NCBI GenBank assembly: GCA_000320545.1
Contig: ADNK01003121.1
Location: 1-64,000, forward strand
Length of the DNA: 64,000 bases
Direction of reading: 5' to 3'
Origin: Bigelowiella natans CCMP2755
Taxonomy: Eukaryota; Cercozoa; Chlorarachniophyceae
In this document: positions 48,602-59,022 of the stretch, in pieces
Numbering within the stretch: the first letter of the stretch is position 1
Layout of the letters: the number at the start of each line of letters is the position of its first letter
Made by a program: the position numbers and the translations under genes
Notes under the pieces: model-generated
Told to the model about the DNA's origin: nothing
The model's database searches: none
The model's input: only the letters and a program-made list of their open reading frames with translations

Positions 48602-49406
48602 CGCCGTCACTTCTCAACAACAACTGGCTGCCATACGCACACACGTCGTTGCAGCACAGAAAACATACACCCGTAACAACAAACATGTGCTATTCCACTA
48701 TTGTTATTTTTCCATGTGCTATTATTCCATTATTGCTGTTTTTCATCAGGTGCTTCCGCAAATTCGCCCTTCTCAAGCCGAACCAAAGCCGCCCTGCCAA
48801 CTCGGAGCGATATGCTCTTTTTACAGGTCTAAAGGAAGAAAGACCAAGCGCTGTCATTGATTACCTCCTCGCCGTCAACGACACGATGAGCGACTTCAGA
48901 AGGAAAAACGAGAAGAAAAGAGTCACAAGACTGGTATATCACTATTATTCGCTGTGTGATGTAAGATGTGGCCATGAGCGAAATACTATTCTTTTTGTTT
49001 TTCATTCAACCGCTGTTCTGTGCTACTGTCTCAGCCAATGGGTGCATCATATATAGCAGCAGTAGTAGCAGTGGTAGTAGTAGTAGTGGTAGGGGTAGAC
49101 CATGGTGATGATTCGAGAATATAACCTCTCATTAGCAAGAGCAATGAAACTCAGACAATAACTTGCTCTCCCTCCTCATAGCACAACAACCAGTTATGAT
49201 GATGATGATGATGATGATGATATTAAGTCGATAAATAAATAAACACTGCAGGTGCCTAAATCGGAGATGGATAAAGACTTTTTAGAGTACGTGAGAGCCT
49301 GGAATAACAGCAATGCGAAGCGGCAGATCATGTCCTTAAACAAGCTCATGAGGTCTGTCTTGGCTACTAGCTATCGAAACTAATACTACTGTTACTGCTA
49401 GTGCTG

Positions 49407-49440
<34 letters not shown>

Positions 49441-49610
49441 ACCTACTTCTACTAAAGGGTCACGGAAAAGGGGTATTATCTTGAAGTCGAGCTACTCAAC
49501 AACTAAGTTCTTTCTTCCTCTTTTTCTTCTCTTTCTTCTTCTTCTTCTTCTTCTTATTGTGATGCTTAGATTCATCCTAGACCGCACTTTGCCATCCGAT
49601 AATCAGGTGC

Positions 49611-49644
<34 letters not shown>

Positions 49645-49936
49645 AAGTAGAGGAAGATGATCTACGGCGACGAGAAGAAAAAGAAGATAATGATCACTAT
49701 GCTGCAGCTTAATAGAAAGGTTGATGAGAGAGGGAGAGACCTCACATCTAACCCTCACTTCCTCTCTAATATGATATACATATATTTTCATGTAATACAT
49801 TTGCATTTTAGGAAAAAATACGGCAAGAATGCGTTACATTTTGGGGTCTTTCCTCCTCCTCCCCCTCCCCACAAGATCGTCATTTTGAACGGAAACAGCA
49901 GCAACAACGCACACCCCCCGTAACGATTACATGACT

Positions 49937-49968
<32 letters not shown>

Positions 49969-50104
49969 AACACGAAGAAGAAGAGGATGATGATGAAAGA
50001 AGGATAAGTAGTAGTCGTTGTCGCAGTAGTTGTAAGTGTTGCATAACAATATACTATTATCACTATTAATAATGATAATGATGATAATACAACTGCTAAT
50101 ATTT

Positions 50105-50142
<38 letters not shown>

Positions 50143-50505
50143 ACTACTACTACTACAACTCAAACAACAACAGCTTCGTCAATTTGGACAAGAACGATGG
50201 AATGAAGCTATTTTATGCAGCAAACAACAGAGGCTATCATCACAACGCGCCTGTGCGTGATCCGTGGAGAAGGGTAATAATAATGCGAAGAAGGACCAGC
50301 ATATTCTCACCACGGGGTGCCATGTTTATGATTCGTCTTGTGTCTGAATGATGATGACAATGATCAATTCTCTCCCTCTACATATGTTTATTTATTTATT
50401 TATTTATTTGCATACATAGGATGAGAATGCTCATAAAATCCGTCAAACTATGGAAACAGAATGTCTGGACTGGCGACTACAGGTTCTGTTGTTGCTCCCT
50501 TACAT

Positions 50506-50539
<34 letters not shown>

Positions 50540-50898
50540 CTTGATCACATCAACCCATTCATGATATTCTTTGACCAAACAGGTACCGTTCGGTACTCAA
50601 GGAGGCAGCAGAGGCAATAGCTCATCATCATCATCATCATCATCGTTCGCTGAAACGCTTCGTAAGGCAAAGACGTTCATGCACAATCCCAGGGAATGGT
50701 TTTGCTATCGTCTTCCATCCGGAGGACAACGAACGTATCTTTTAGGTAGAACAAGGGCATGAGCCAGAACAGGCACCAGCAATAGCACCAGCACATCAGC
50801 AGCAGCCTTAATACCATTCAGTCATTCATATTTTTCGCACATATGTGGCGCTATTTTCAGCCTAATACTAATAATATGTGCCCCCTCGCCTTCCCGCG

Positions 50899-50949
<51 letters not shown>

Positions 50950-52845
50950 TTCTCTCCTGCTGCTTCATCACTGATTTCAACGTGGCCGTTGTCAATTAGC
51001 TACTCCAAGTGGAATAGTGATGGAAAATCTCGACGCAAATAGAGGAGGAGGAGGAGGAAGAAGACAACGGTTGTAGTAGTAGTAGCAGCAGCAGCAGGAG
51101 GAGGAGGAGGAGGAGGAGGTGAAGGAGGAGGAGGATAGAGAAGCAAACAAGCCTATTTATTAGATGAGTAGTTGTCGCTTTGAAAGGAAATGTTTCTCCT
51201 TCCACGACTAATGATATATGATTGTTTGCATTTCCTCCTCACCCCCCTCCTCCCCCTCCTCCACCTTCATCTCTTTCTTTTGCTGATGCTGTTTGTTGCC
51301 CCCCTCCTTCCTATCTCCCCTCAATGCTCCGACAACTGCTATCACAATATAAAACCTGCTTTTACTTCTACTTACTACTACTACCACTACTACTACTGCT
51401 GCTGCTGCTGCTGCAACTACTAATGGCACAACCAGAAGGTTTCAACGGCTTGCTGTCCGGGTAGTAATCATTGTTCGCTTGCTAATCTGCTGCTGCTGAC
51501 ACGAGGATAGGATAAATAGTAGTAATAGTCGTAGTAGTAGTAGAATATGGCAGTCGCTCACCCACTCCATTTGCGTTGTTACAACGAATTGGGGATTATT
51601 TATTTGTCTGATGTGAGTTCCCAATGCTGCTTGTTATCATTTTTAATCACAACGTTGTAAGTTGGGGAGGCATCAAGGCATACCCCCGGATACAGTGCTA
51701 GAAGTTGTCGTATGTGGGCAGTATATCTATGCCATCGACGCCTTGTGTTTAGGCGGTGATTTTAATGTAATAACGTAATAATGTAGTAGTAACAATAACA
51801 ATCTGCAAGTATTTACCATTCACTAGAAGAAAACACACGCGTGGATGAAGGAGGGGAATAAGAGCAGTATTGAAGCCATCCACCATCGACACACACACAC
51901 ACACACACACACATACACACACACATAGGTATACACTAACACGCATTACTGGTATGAATCTACACTATTATAAATATTTGCTCACCTACAACAATGTATT
52001 AGCGTACGTCATGAATGTTTGTGTGTGTGTGTGTGTGTGTGTTTGTGCGTGTGTGTGTCTGTGTGGGAATATGTGGGGTTATGCTTTTTACATCATAAGA
52101 TTTGGAGAAGAACCTTCAAGGAAAGGAAAGAGCTCCTGCGTTTATTTATCGATAGGTATTGATTATCATCATAACCATCACCATCAGATATCATCACCCT
52201 AATCCTGCTTTTCCGTCCTTCTCAATGGTATTTTGCATTCTCGATATGTTTACCTCGCGTCCATTTCCACACACTTCTCATACGCATGTGTTGTGTTGCT
52301 CAGCATTAGAGGTGGGGGTGAGCTGATTGCCCTAAAGTTCTCTCCGCCAGAGCACCTCTTCCAATTCATTGACGACCAGCAGTTTTTCGCCGCCGACGAT
52401 GGCCCGGAATCAAGAGCTTTGAGCATTTATTTTATTCGTGACAAGCCCAAGCCTAACAAGAGCGTGGAGTTTCACATGGCAACAAATGGGTATGCGAATT
52501 CTCCCTCCCCCACAGATCGATCGATCGATGAAGAAGAGTATGCAGCAGCAACCGGTTTTGTATGGATTGAACACTTATTGTGTACTGCTAATGCTACTGC
52601 TACTACTACTACTACTACTACCACTGATGCGTTGTAGTATGATATATCAAAAATCATCGTATGCGGGGATCATAACATTTGTCTTTGTGTTTCTAGTAAT
52701 GTGGCTAAATATGCATTAAAGTTCGTGTGTAGATCATACTGTTTTTGCTGCTGGATTAATAAATAGAATCTGTCCACTGAAGACGCCACTGCGGGAACTC
52801 AGGGATATGCTGTACAAGCTTCATCAAAATTCCAAGCGAAGATGA
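42956..52845 (+). CDS. CMTR1: CMTR1-type cap 2'-O-methyltransferase with G-patch and extra zinc finger
   Basis: The enzyme methylates the 2'-O of the first transcribed nucleotide of capped mRNA in the nucleus. About 35 exons; all but one small gap (51756-52099) join in phase. Key exons: 42956-43029, 43084-43341, 43402-43523 and 43588-43720 (Ser/Asp-rich with an RRKKVRK nuclear signal); 43987-44095, G-patch (SGMGLGRAGQGRLNPV); 44336-44537 with a poly-Asn run; 45219-45319 plus 45628-45704, a C2H2-like finger (CRLCD...HEKSDLH); 45919-46009, 46181-46218 and 46578-46654 (ARTRSNPFE, FQNRAALKMAEMDAM); 46778-46900 with SAM motif FADICAGPGGFSEFM; 47819-47926 (VLADGGFSV); 48295-48367 (FVCKLFDTF); and 48750-48933 (NSERYALF). 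The catalytic K-D-K-E set is present. The C-terminal guanylyltransferase-like domain runs to 52767-52845, ending HQNSKRR. The ATG at 42956 is the first plausible start, but the frame stays open upstream. Confidence 0.93.
42963..43522 (+). repeat. Tandem intragenic duplication (exon-intron-exon unit) in CMTR1
   Basis: The end of exon 1 (NDDKSSAQTSQREKVRESKR), its intron and the start of exon 2 (SSESK, later DEYGYNP) are repeated as the end of exon 2 (NGDESSAQAQSSRRKKVRK), the next intron and exon 3 (SSDSKK, later DYGYNP). Both introns have the same phase (2) and similar donors (AAG|GTTTGT and AAG|GTTTCT). The unit is roughly 300 bp. Confidence 0.8.
44437..44475 (+). repeat. (AAT)n, translated as poly-Asn
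   Basis: AAT triplets in the CMTR1 exon 44336-44537 encode a run of about 11 Asn after an Asp-rich stretch. Removing it as an intron would bring a stop codon into frame, so retention is the only reading that fits the neighbouring phases. Confidence 0.7.
46337..46411 (+). repeat. (CT)n(CA)n compound repeat
   Basis: About 24 CT units followed by CA, in a CMTR1 intron. Confidence 0.85.
48246..48291 (+). repeat. (TTC)n serving as 3' splice-site pyrimidine tract
   Basis: TTC run leading directly into the acceptor CCAG|GGGGCAC of the CMTR1 exon that carries the catalytic CKLFD lysine. Confidence 0.85.
50107..50157 (+). repeat. (GCT)n(ACT)n, intronic
   Basis: Triplet run in a CMTR1 intron. Comparable triplet tracts lie at 49408-49440, 49607-49643 and 51388-51414. 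Confidence 0.8.
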
Positions 52846-53476
52846 AGAGCTATTGCTGTTTTGAACGGAGATAATACTGTTGGTATTTCATGTTCATTAC
52901 ACCCAAAAGAACCTGGATATTTGGCGACGACTACAGGTAGCAGGGGCTTTCGAAAAACAGTTTCAATGAAATTCTGAAGCAGAATACTGTTTCATATGTA
53001 TTTTTCGATTTAACGCGGGAAGTTTGTGCGTCAACTGCTACATACGCACATGGTATGCGTCATGCTAGAAACTAATCCAAATGTTGAGACGAGTTGCACT
53101 GGGCCGTACGTGCTAGCGTGTGTCGCGCCATGTACAAATAATATCGCTTTGAAAAATAAAATATGCATGCCGTGTTAGCATGATTCGAATCCGTGCAGCC
53201 TTTACTAGTTTAACTTGCTTTATAAAATGTTAGCATTGGCATCACTTGTCGCAAGTTTATCGAATGCATGCATGCGCTGTTGTCCACAATTAAGTGTGTA
53301 TGTACGCACACACATGTCTTTCGCAAGATATGACAAGCAACCGGAAAATTTTATTGATTCATTACATCCGTCTTATATGCGCTCACGTGCTAGCTTCTAG
53401 CAGCGCAGAGGTCGTTCGTTCAAGAAGCGAAGCTTTAGCACCTTTGTGTGTATTATCATCATCATCATCATCATCA
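52846..53476. other. Convergent intergenic region with repeat fragments
   Basis: It lies between the ends of CMTR1 (+) and MCU (-). It contains CATGCA/GCTAGC hexamers and the end block (TTCATTACATCCGTCT-type) of the dispersed motif. An (ATC)n run at 53455-53478 abuts the MCU stop codon. No exon is supported. Confidence 0.6.
53346..53373 (+). repeat. Dispersed repeat motif, copy B (partial)
   Basis: ATTGATTCATTACATCCGTC matches the end of copies A (9940-9999) and C (58583-58645) in the same orientation. Confidence 0.6.
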
Positions 53477-53965
53477 TCACGATTGTTTGCGGATGTCGTC
53501 GGATATCCCTGACAAGTCAATTGGAGGCCGTAGAACAAGTGATTCTGGTGGCCGCACTTGCAGTGTAAGCTCCGAAATATCCTTTTTCAGCTTTGAGAAA
53601 TGCTCGAGATCAAAGCCCTCTTCCTCACAAATATGCTTGATTCGGCGCTAAGATACAGTAGCATTATGTTACGGGAATGAATAGCATTACGCTGCCATTC
53701 TCTTAACTTGCAGCATCAGCGCGATTAACACTGTTGTCGTCGATCTTATAAAAATCATCAAATGCACACATCTAATACTACACTGCTTGGCCTATTATTA
53801 TTGTACCTCCGTTACTCTTGATATGTACCCAGGAACCTCGAATTCAATTCCAAAAAATGCGATGTAAACGATTGCGAGGTTACCGAAGAAGATCCCGTAT
53901 AGATACGTGACAGGCTCCATAATGTCCCTGATTGATAATGATAACATTAGCCATCGAATATAGAG

Positions 53966-53999
<34 letters not shown>

Positions 54000-55638
54000 C
54001 TATATGTGCGGCCTCTGTGAGAGGCGCTGCCACCATTAGCACTATCGACTACTGGTACCTTCCTACTCTAATCATCGAAAATATGTCGTTATTATTATTA
54101 TTACTACTATTACCATCCCAAAGCAAAGTCACCGTCGCTGTAAACCAGATACGCGAAGAACGAGTACTTCGCAGACAACACGCTGATAATGCCCATCACG
54201 TGCATTTGCGCGTACCTTAAACAACACCCATAACCAAGATGAATCAATAAGCAAATCTAGAAACAGTGAATCGATATCCGAACAATCCATTGTAGCATTC
54301 GTCATTAGTATTGAGATGGGAAGAAATGAAAGAACCTTTTCGCTCTTCGGGCAATGCTCGAGTACTCACGCTCCATCTCTGCATATTCACCTGTCGGGTG
54401 AAATATTAAGTGTGATATTTCATCTACCCGCTGCAAGTAGTCGTAGAAGCCCTTTCTTTCTCCTCCTGGTGCTGTTACTCTTCTCGTTCACTATACACCT
54501 ACTACACTATCCTCTCCTTTCTTCCCCCACCCCCCATCGCCTTTATTATATAGAAGTACCTTCCCGTTGATGCAGAACTTTCCTTTCATTTTCGAGAAGT
54601 TTTAAATCTGGATCTACTTCCCTCAGAAGCTCGTCAATGACATTCATTGGGCGGAGATATAGCATCTACGACCATAGTATAATACCATGCAATAGAATAC
54701 ATAGTGAATCATGACGAGTCAAGCAGGGCGACAAATTTAATTACTTGATATTATTTATTTACCTTGTCCTCGCCACCGTTCATTGTGCTAGAACGAATCT
54801 GCAGCATGATGCATTAGAGAAAGAGACGAGATTATAAAATAAAGTTGCAGTTGCTGGTTGTATCAATGGCAATAGAGAATTTAAAATGGGGTGGTTTTTC
54901 ATTAGTATTACAAGAATGAGGGAGCTCTCGAGCATTCCTGCTACCCTGTGGCCCTCCTAAAATATATCCAAATATCATCTTGAGAAAAAAAAACAGGCAA
55001 AATACATAATAAACACCTTCTAGCTCATGTTTCACTATGTAACAAACAACATCAAAGCAAAGACCGATTCGTCGAGGCCATATTCCCGGCAGATATCCAG
55101 GAAGTCTTGAAAGGATATCCTTGGAGATACATTCTCATTATATTCTTCTAGTGCCTAATGATCAATCATTAGATCGTAACTCGTCACCCATTCACTCGTG
55201 CATGCATGCATGCAGCGTGTGCTTATCAACGTGTTCTTAATCAACGTGAGCAGAGATCGACACCTTGCGTATGAAAATGACCCGACGCTTGACGAGTAGA
55301 TCCTTTATTCCTCGAATTCCTTGACATTTGTCAACGTCGAGCGAACCAGTAGACAAATCTGATGAATATGAAAAGTAGTAGATGATCGATCATCGTATGC
55401 CGGTTCTGGTCATGTCCTAGTTTTCCAACATGCAAGAAATAGCTTCACCTGGCGTTGTGGAGAACTTTAGTCTTGCTCCCCCGAATATCATCCCTGCAAA
55501 GTTTTTCCTACCTTGGTGGTGGTGGTGGGAAACAATGCGAGCTGAAGACGCTGGAGGAGAGAAGCTGGAAAACAGCGATGTTTGGCGACGACCAAAATAT
55601 CGCTGAGAAGCCGTTCGTACCAAGCGCCATACCATCAT
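53477..55638 (-). CDS. MCU: Mitochondrial calcium uniporter pore subunit
   Basis: MCU forms the Ca2+ channel of the inner mitochondrial membrane. Eleven exons: 55638-55449, 55358-55264, 55154-55065, 54956-54912, 54798-54763, 54665-54560, 54390-54366, 54215-54114, 53927-53829, 53744-53708 and 53647-53477. They sum to 996 nt (331 aa) with all phases consistent. The N-terminus MMVWRLVRTASQRYFGRRQT is a basic, Ser/Arg-rich mitochondrial presequence. The N-terminal domain (RGIKDLLVKRRVIFIRK) is followed by a coiled coil (DELLREVDPDLKLLENERKV). TM1 is VMGIISVLSAKYSFFAYLV. The pore signature WDIMEPVTY spans the 54114/53927 junction, with its Trp codon split. TM2 follows (IFFGNLAIVYIAFFGI). The tail GFDLEHFSKLKKDISEL matches the family's C-terminal coiled coil. 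One exon is only 25 nt. It is divergent from the HMG-box gene. Confidence 0.95.
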
Positions 55639-55973
55639 GCACGCTCCCTGTCCGCTGCCTCGACAAAAGTTTCAGCAGTTCTATATCGTACTACTCCAAA
55701 TTTGATACAGAATCGTACTGTGGGGAGGAAGCACTCAATCTGATCGCTGAGTGAATCAAGGCAGGTGGCGTGGAAATGCGATTCAAACAACAATTATACT
55801 CCTAGCAAACAACAGTTTTTATTTTCTTGTCGCATTTCATATCTCTCCTTTGCTTTCGACTTCATTGTCCACAATTGCACAATCTCCAAGAATCTCTCGA
55901 GGTACGGCAGCATCTCCCAGGATCTCAGATTCGACCGTTGATAACACAGCGTACTACCCTGCAAATCAACGTG
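55639..55973. promoter_or_regulatory. Divergent upstream region of MCU and the HMG-box gene
   Basis: A 335-bp gap separates two start codons pointing apart, and it must hold both core promoters unless an upstream non-coding exon exists. I see no clear TATA box; TTTATTTTC at about 55815 is only suggestive. Confidence 0.45.
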
Positions 55974-56785
55974 ATGGGAGAGGCACTGTCGAAAGAAGAG
56001 CCCCTCAATGCTAAGCAGGTGAAAATCTTGTTCCCTAGATCTCTGGCCATGTCCTATTCATCTTTGTCCAAGCTAATATGTATGTTGCCAATAGGCTGCG
56101 GTTATTGCAAGGCGAGTTGGCGAGTTCTTTACAATCTGTGCCGATAAGCTAGGTTCTGCTTGAGTTTTTACAAGGAAATATCAGCTGCTGACGTGTTTTT
56201 TTAATTATCTTAGAAGATAAACCGAAAAAAAAGGGTTCCTCTTCATCTGGAAAGCGCACGCCAAATCCATATCAAGTTTTTCTAAAAGAGTCGTTTGCTA
56301 AAAGTTCTGGGAAGGGGGAAGCTTTCTCGGTCAGAAAATAATTGGTTAAAAGAATGCATGAACTATATCTTGAAGCTTCCTACAAATTAGGATCGTTCCA
56401 AAGCTATTAGCAAAAAATGGAAAGGCATGACAGAGGAAGACAGAGCTCCTTACGTGAAGAGAGCACAAGAACTTAAAGAGGAAAAGAAGGAACAGAATAA
56501 AAAAGAAAGTGCGGAAAGTGAAAAAGAGGTTAGTATCTTTACACTATACGTTGCCTCTCAGACTGTAATATCCTAATTTTCCAAAGAAAACCTCGCCACC
56601 TATCAAGACCCCTGATAGCAAAAAGAAAAAGAAACGCAAAAGGGATGAAAAGGGAAAATCAAGTAATGAAAATATAGAATTTACCATATTTTCTCATTGT
56701 TTATACTAACTTGGACACTATTTCTCCAGCGAAAAAGAAGAAGAAAAAGAAAAAAAAGGAAAAAAATTTGTCTGAGGACGTCTAG
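55974..56785 (+). CDS. Small HMG-box protein
   Basis: Six exons: 55974-56018, 56095-56152, 56214-56329, 56391-56528, 56587-56662 and 56730-56785. They sum to 489 nt (162 aa) with consistent phase. A short N-terminal helix (AAVIARRVGEFFTICADKL) precedes a single HMG box: RTPNPYQVFLKESFAKSSG, then KAISKKWKGMTEEDRAPYVK and RAQELKEEKKEQ. The C-terminal tail is Lys-rich (KKKKKRKRDEKGKS, then about nine consecutive Lys) and ends LSEDV. HMG-box proteins bend DNA and act in chromatin. The small size and basic tail suggest an HMGB/NHP6-like architectural protein rather than a sequence-specific factor. An extra upstream exon cannot be excluded. Confidence 0.88.
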
Positions 56786-57439
56786 AATAATTAATTTGTC
56801 TGAAGACGTTTAGAAGTATGCTGGGTATGAGGAAACGTAGCCTATTGCATCCAGGTCAAGCGAGCAATAGTTGCCCGCTCCACCACCGACAATTGCCAAG
56901 GATAATTTATGATGATAAAGGGATTGAGTCATTGATTTAACCACATGTTGTACACTAAGTTGAAACAGAATTTTTAAAATCATACAACGCCGTATGTCTG
57001 ACGTAATGCATAATCTCACGTTTACGAGGAAATACATCTGTCTCGAAGACGGATGTGAGGAATGTACTAAATATTTTCAATGGTTATTCTAATGTAGCTG
57101 TGCAAAGCTGCGGTATATAGTATAGCTAACCAGACTAGCAGATATAGAGGACCTTATATTGAATATATACGCTACCATATGACCACAATGATGTTGCATC
57201 GCTATAGCTAGCCAGATTGCAATGAACGCCCATATCCATTAAGCATTCCGTACGCAATGGGATTGATTATATTGGTAGTAACTATGCTAGTTGGTTGCAT
57301 TTAGCTCTAGAGCTAGCTAGCTAACAAGTCTAGTTGTGATGATGATCGCGCGACGGTATCTAGACATATATGTACCTATGCAGGAGGAAGGATGCACACA
57401 AAAAACAAGCCTTGTGGAATATAACACTCAACCTACAAG
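56786..57439. other. Intergenic region, repeat-like
   Basis: AT-rich with GCTAGC/CTAGCTAGC-type hexamers at 57100-57320, resembling the other repeat islands. No exon is supported. It grades into the retroelement remnant. Confidence 0.55.
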
Positions 57440-58428
57440 GAAAAATAAAAAGAAAAGAATGTGGCAAATGTTTGGGCTTATGGTTTGACGAAAGATTAAC
57501 TTTCGAAAAGCAATTGCATGGAAAAGGAGGAGATTCTTACTCAGGCTAGCAGGCTGTGCTCCACACGATCTCACATGCCGTTCAATGTGAGATTGAAGTT
57601 TTACAACACGTGGTTCACAGCCACAAGCAGACATGTCGCACCCACATGGAGGTCCAAAAAAAACCTCAAAATAAAGCAGCTAGATTCCATGGAATCACAA
57701 ACACTCAAAAGAGTGCTGGGATTACCAGGATCTATTGTGCTATTTCCAACGACACACCCCATGTACTAGCGGCAACGTTGCCACCGCGTCATCGAACACA
57801 AGTTCAATGTGCTAAGACATGGTTGCGAACCAATGCATGGGTGGAGGATGTTGATGGCAACGGACACGTGGTGGAAGAAGAAGTGCTCAATTGGAGCTCT
57901 TTCGGATGCCACGTTGAATCCTTGCTGGAACACAAATGGCACAACACAACTAGGTCGTGGAACAGAGTGTCCTTGTACCGACGACTCAGTTTGATCACGA
58001 CCAAATTGCTTGGAGCGGAACACCCCACAACACGTGCTGATGACAAGACACTGAAAAGGAAATTGAATGCACACAACAAACCGATCATGCGGAACGCGGC
58101 ATCCAACTTCAAAATGAACTGGAGCAAAGAGGGAACCAAGGCCATGCATTTGAAAAAACTTGACTTCATGCCTGGCCCTCGGACAACAGGAATCACATTG
58201 AAGCTACCAAGCATTGCCACATCATGGATGCGCGCCATTTGTGGTGTTGGCAACATTGGAACATTTCTGCTGTCCAGAGGACAACGCACAAAATTGGAAG
58301 CAACATGCGACACATGTAACACACTGCAAGACATGGACCACATTCTGCAATGCAGGAAATGCGGACCACAGAGACTCAGATTCAACAAACAACTGACGGC
58401 GATCATGGATCGCAATGATGAGACATGA
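57440..58428 (+). mobile_element. Decayed non-LTR retrotransposon, 3' part of the reverse-transcriptase ORF
   Basis: Fragments of one protein appear in three frames of the same strand. The first is a thumb/connection motif (LGLWFDERLTFEKQLH) that ends at a stop near 57550. Next, in another frame, is SMESQTLKRVLGLPGS, typical of the region after the RT thumb. Finally a long open frame to 58428 ends in a zinc-knuckle-like CDTCNTLQDMDHILQC. This order is characteristic of LINE-type ORF2 C-termini. The polymerase palm with its catalytic Asp pair is absent from the window, and at least two frameshifts break the frame, so this copy is dead. The long antisense ORF (57804-58535) is a shadow. Confidence 0.75.
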
Positions 58429-59022
58429 ACCACGCGCCTCACAACCGCAGAAAAAACAAGTCGAGAAGCTGCGCGCAAAGCGCGACATGCTAGACCAAAA
58501 CATGATGCATTCACATGCATGCGCCATGCTAGCATGTGACCAAGGAAACAAACGGATGCAATTTAAGCGCTGTAGCCGCTGCATTGCACAGCTACATTAG
58601 GATGACCATTGAAAAAATTTAAACATTTCATTACATCCGTCTCACCTATATAGGTCATTCTAGCATTGCATTTGTGTGTATACTACTGCTCTACTGCTAG
58701 ACATTATCATTTACTAGATCTAGAAATGTGCGCGAATGCAGCAGCACGCACTTCGTATCGCTAGATCGACCATCACAGATAAATAGAATGCGCCACGCTA
58801 TATATATGTGCATGACCGGAATATTAATGCACATGCTAGTTGCTAGGTTTAGAAATAATGTGTCTATGATGGTTATATCAAATAGCTTGCTATGCTTCCA
58901 TGGTGCAAGGCTGTAGTACGCAGCCTGCTGCTATGCATAGTGTACCATCCACCCCTAAGTCCTGATAATTTGCGAAGAAAACCCTGCATAGTACCTCTAG
59001 ATGTAATGCCGCCATTCAATAA
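58429..59022 (+). repeat. Retroelement 3' flank with dispersed motif copy C
   Basis: The motif at 58583-58645 (GCACAGCTACATTAG ... TTCATTACATCCGTCT) is shared with copies A and B. It lies about 160 bp past the RT-like frame in the same orientation. The rest is AT-rich hexamer-repeat sequence up to the CTR9 stop codon. Confidence 0.65.

Noticed and set aside
57804-58535. 243-codon minus-strand ORF over the retroelement
   Set aside because: It is the antisense of the RT-like frame; its Cys and Leu content mirrors the plus-strand codons and it has no start context or domain.
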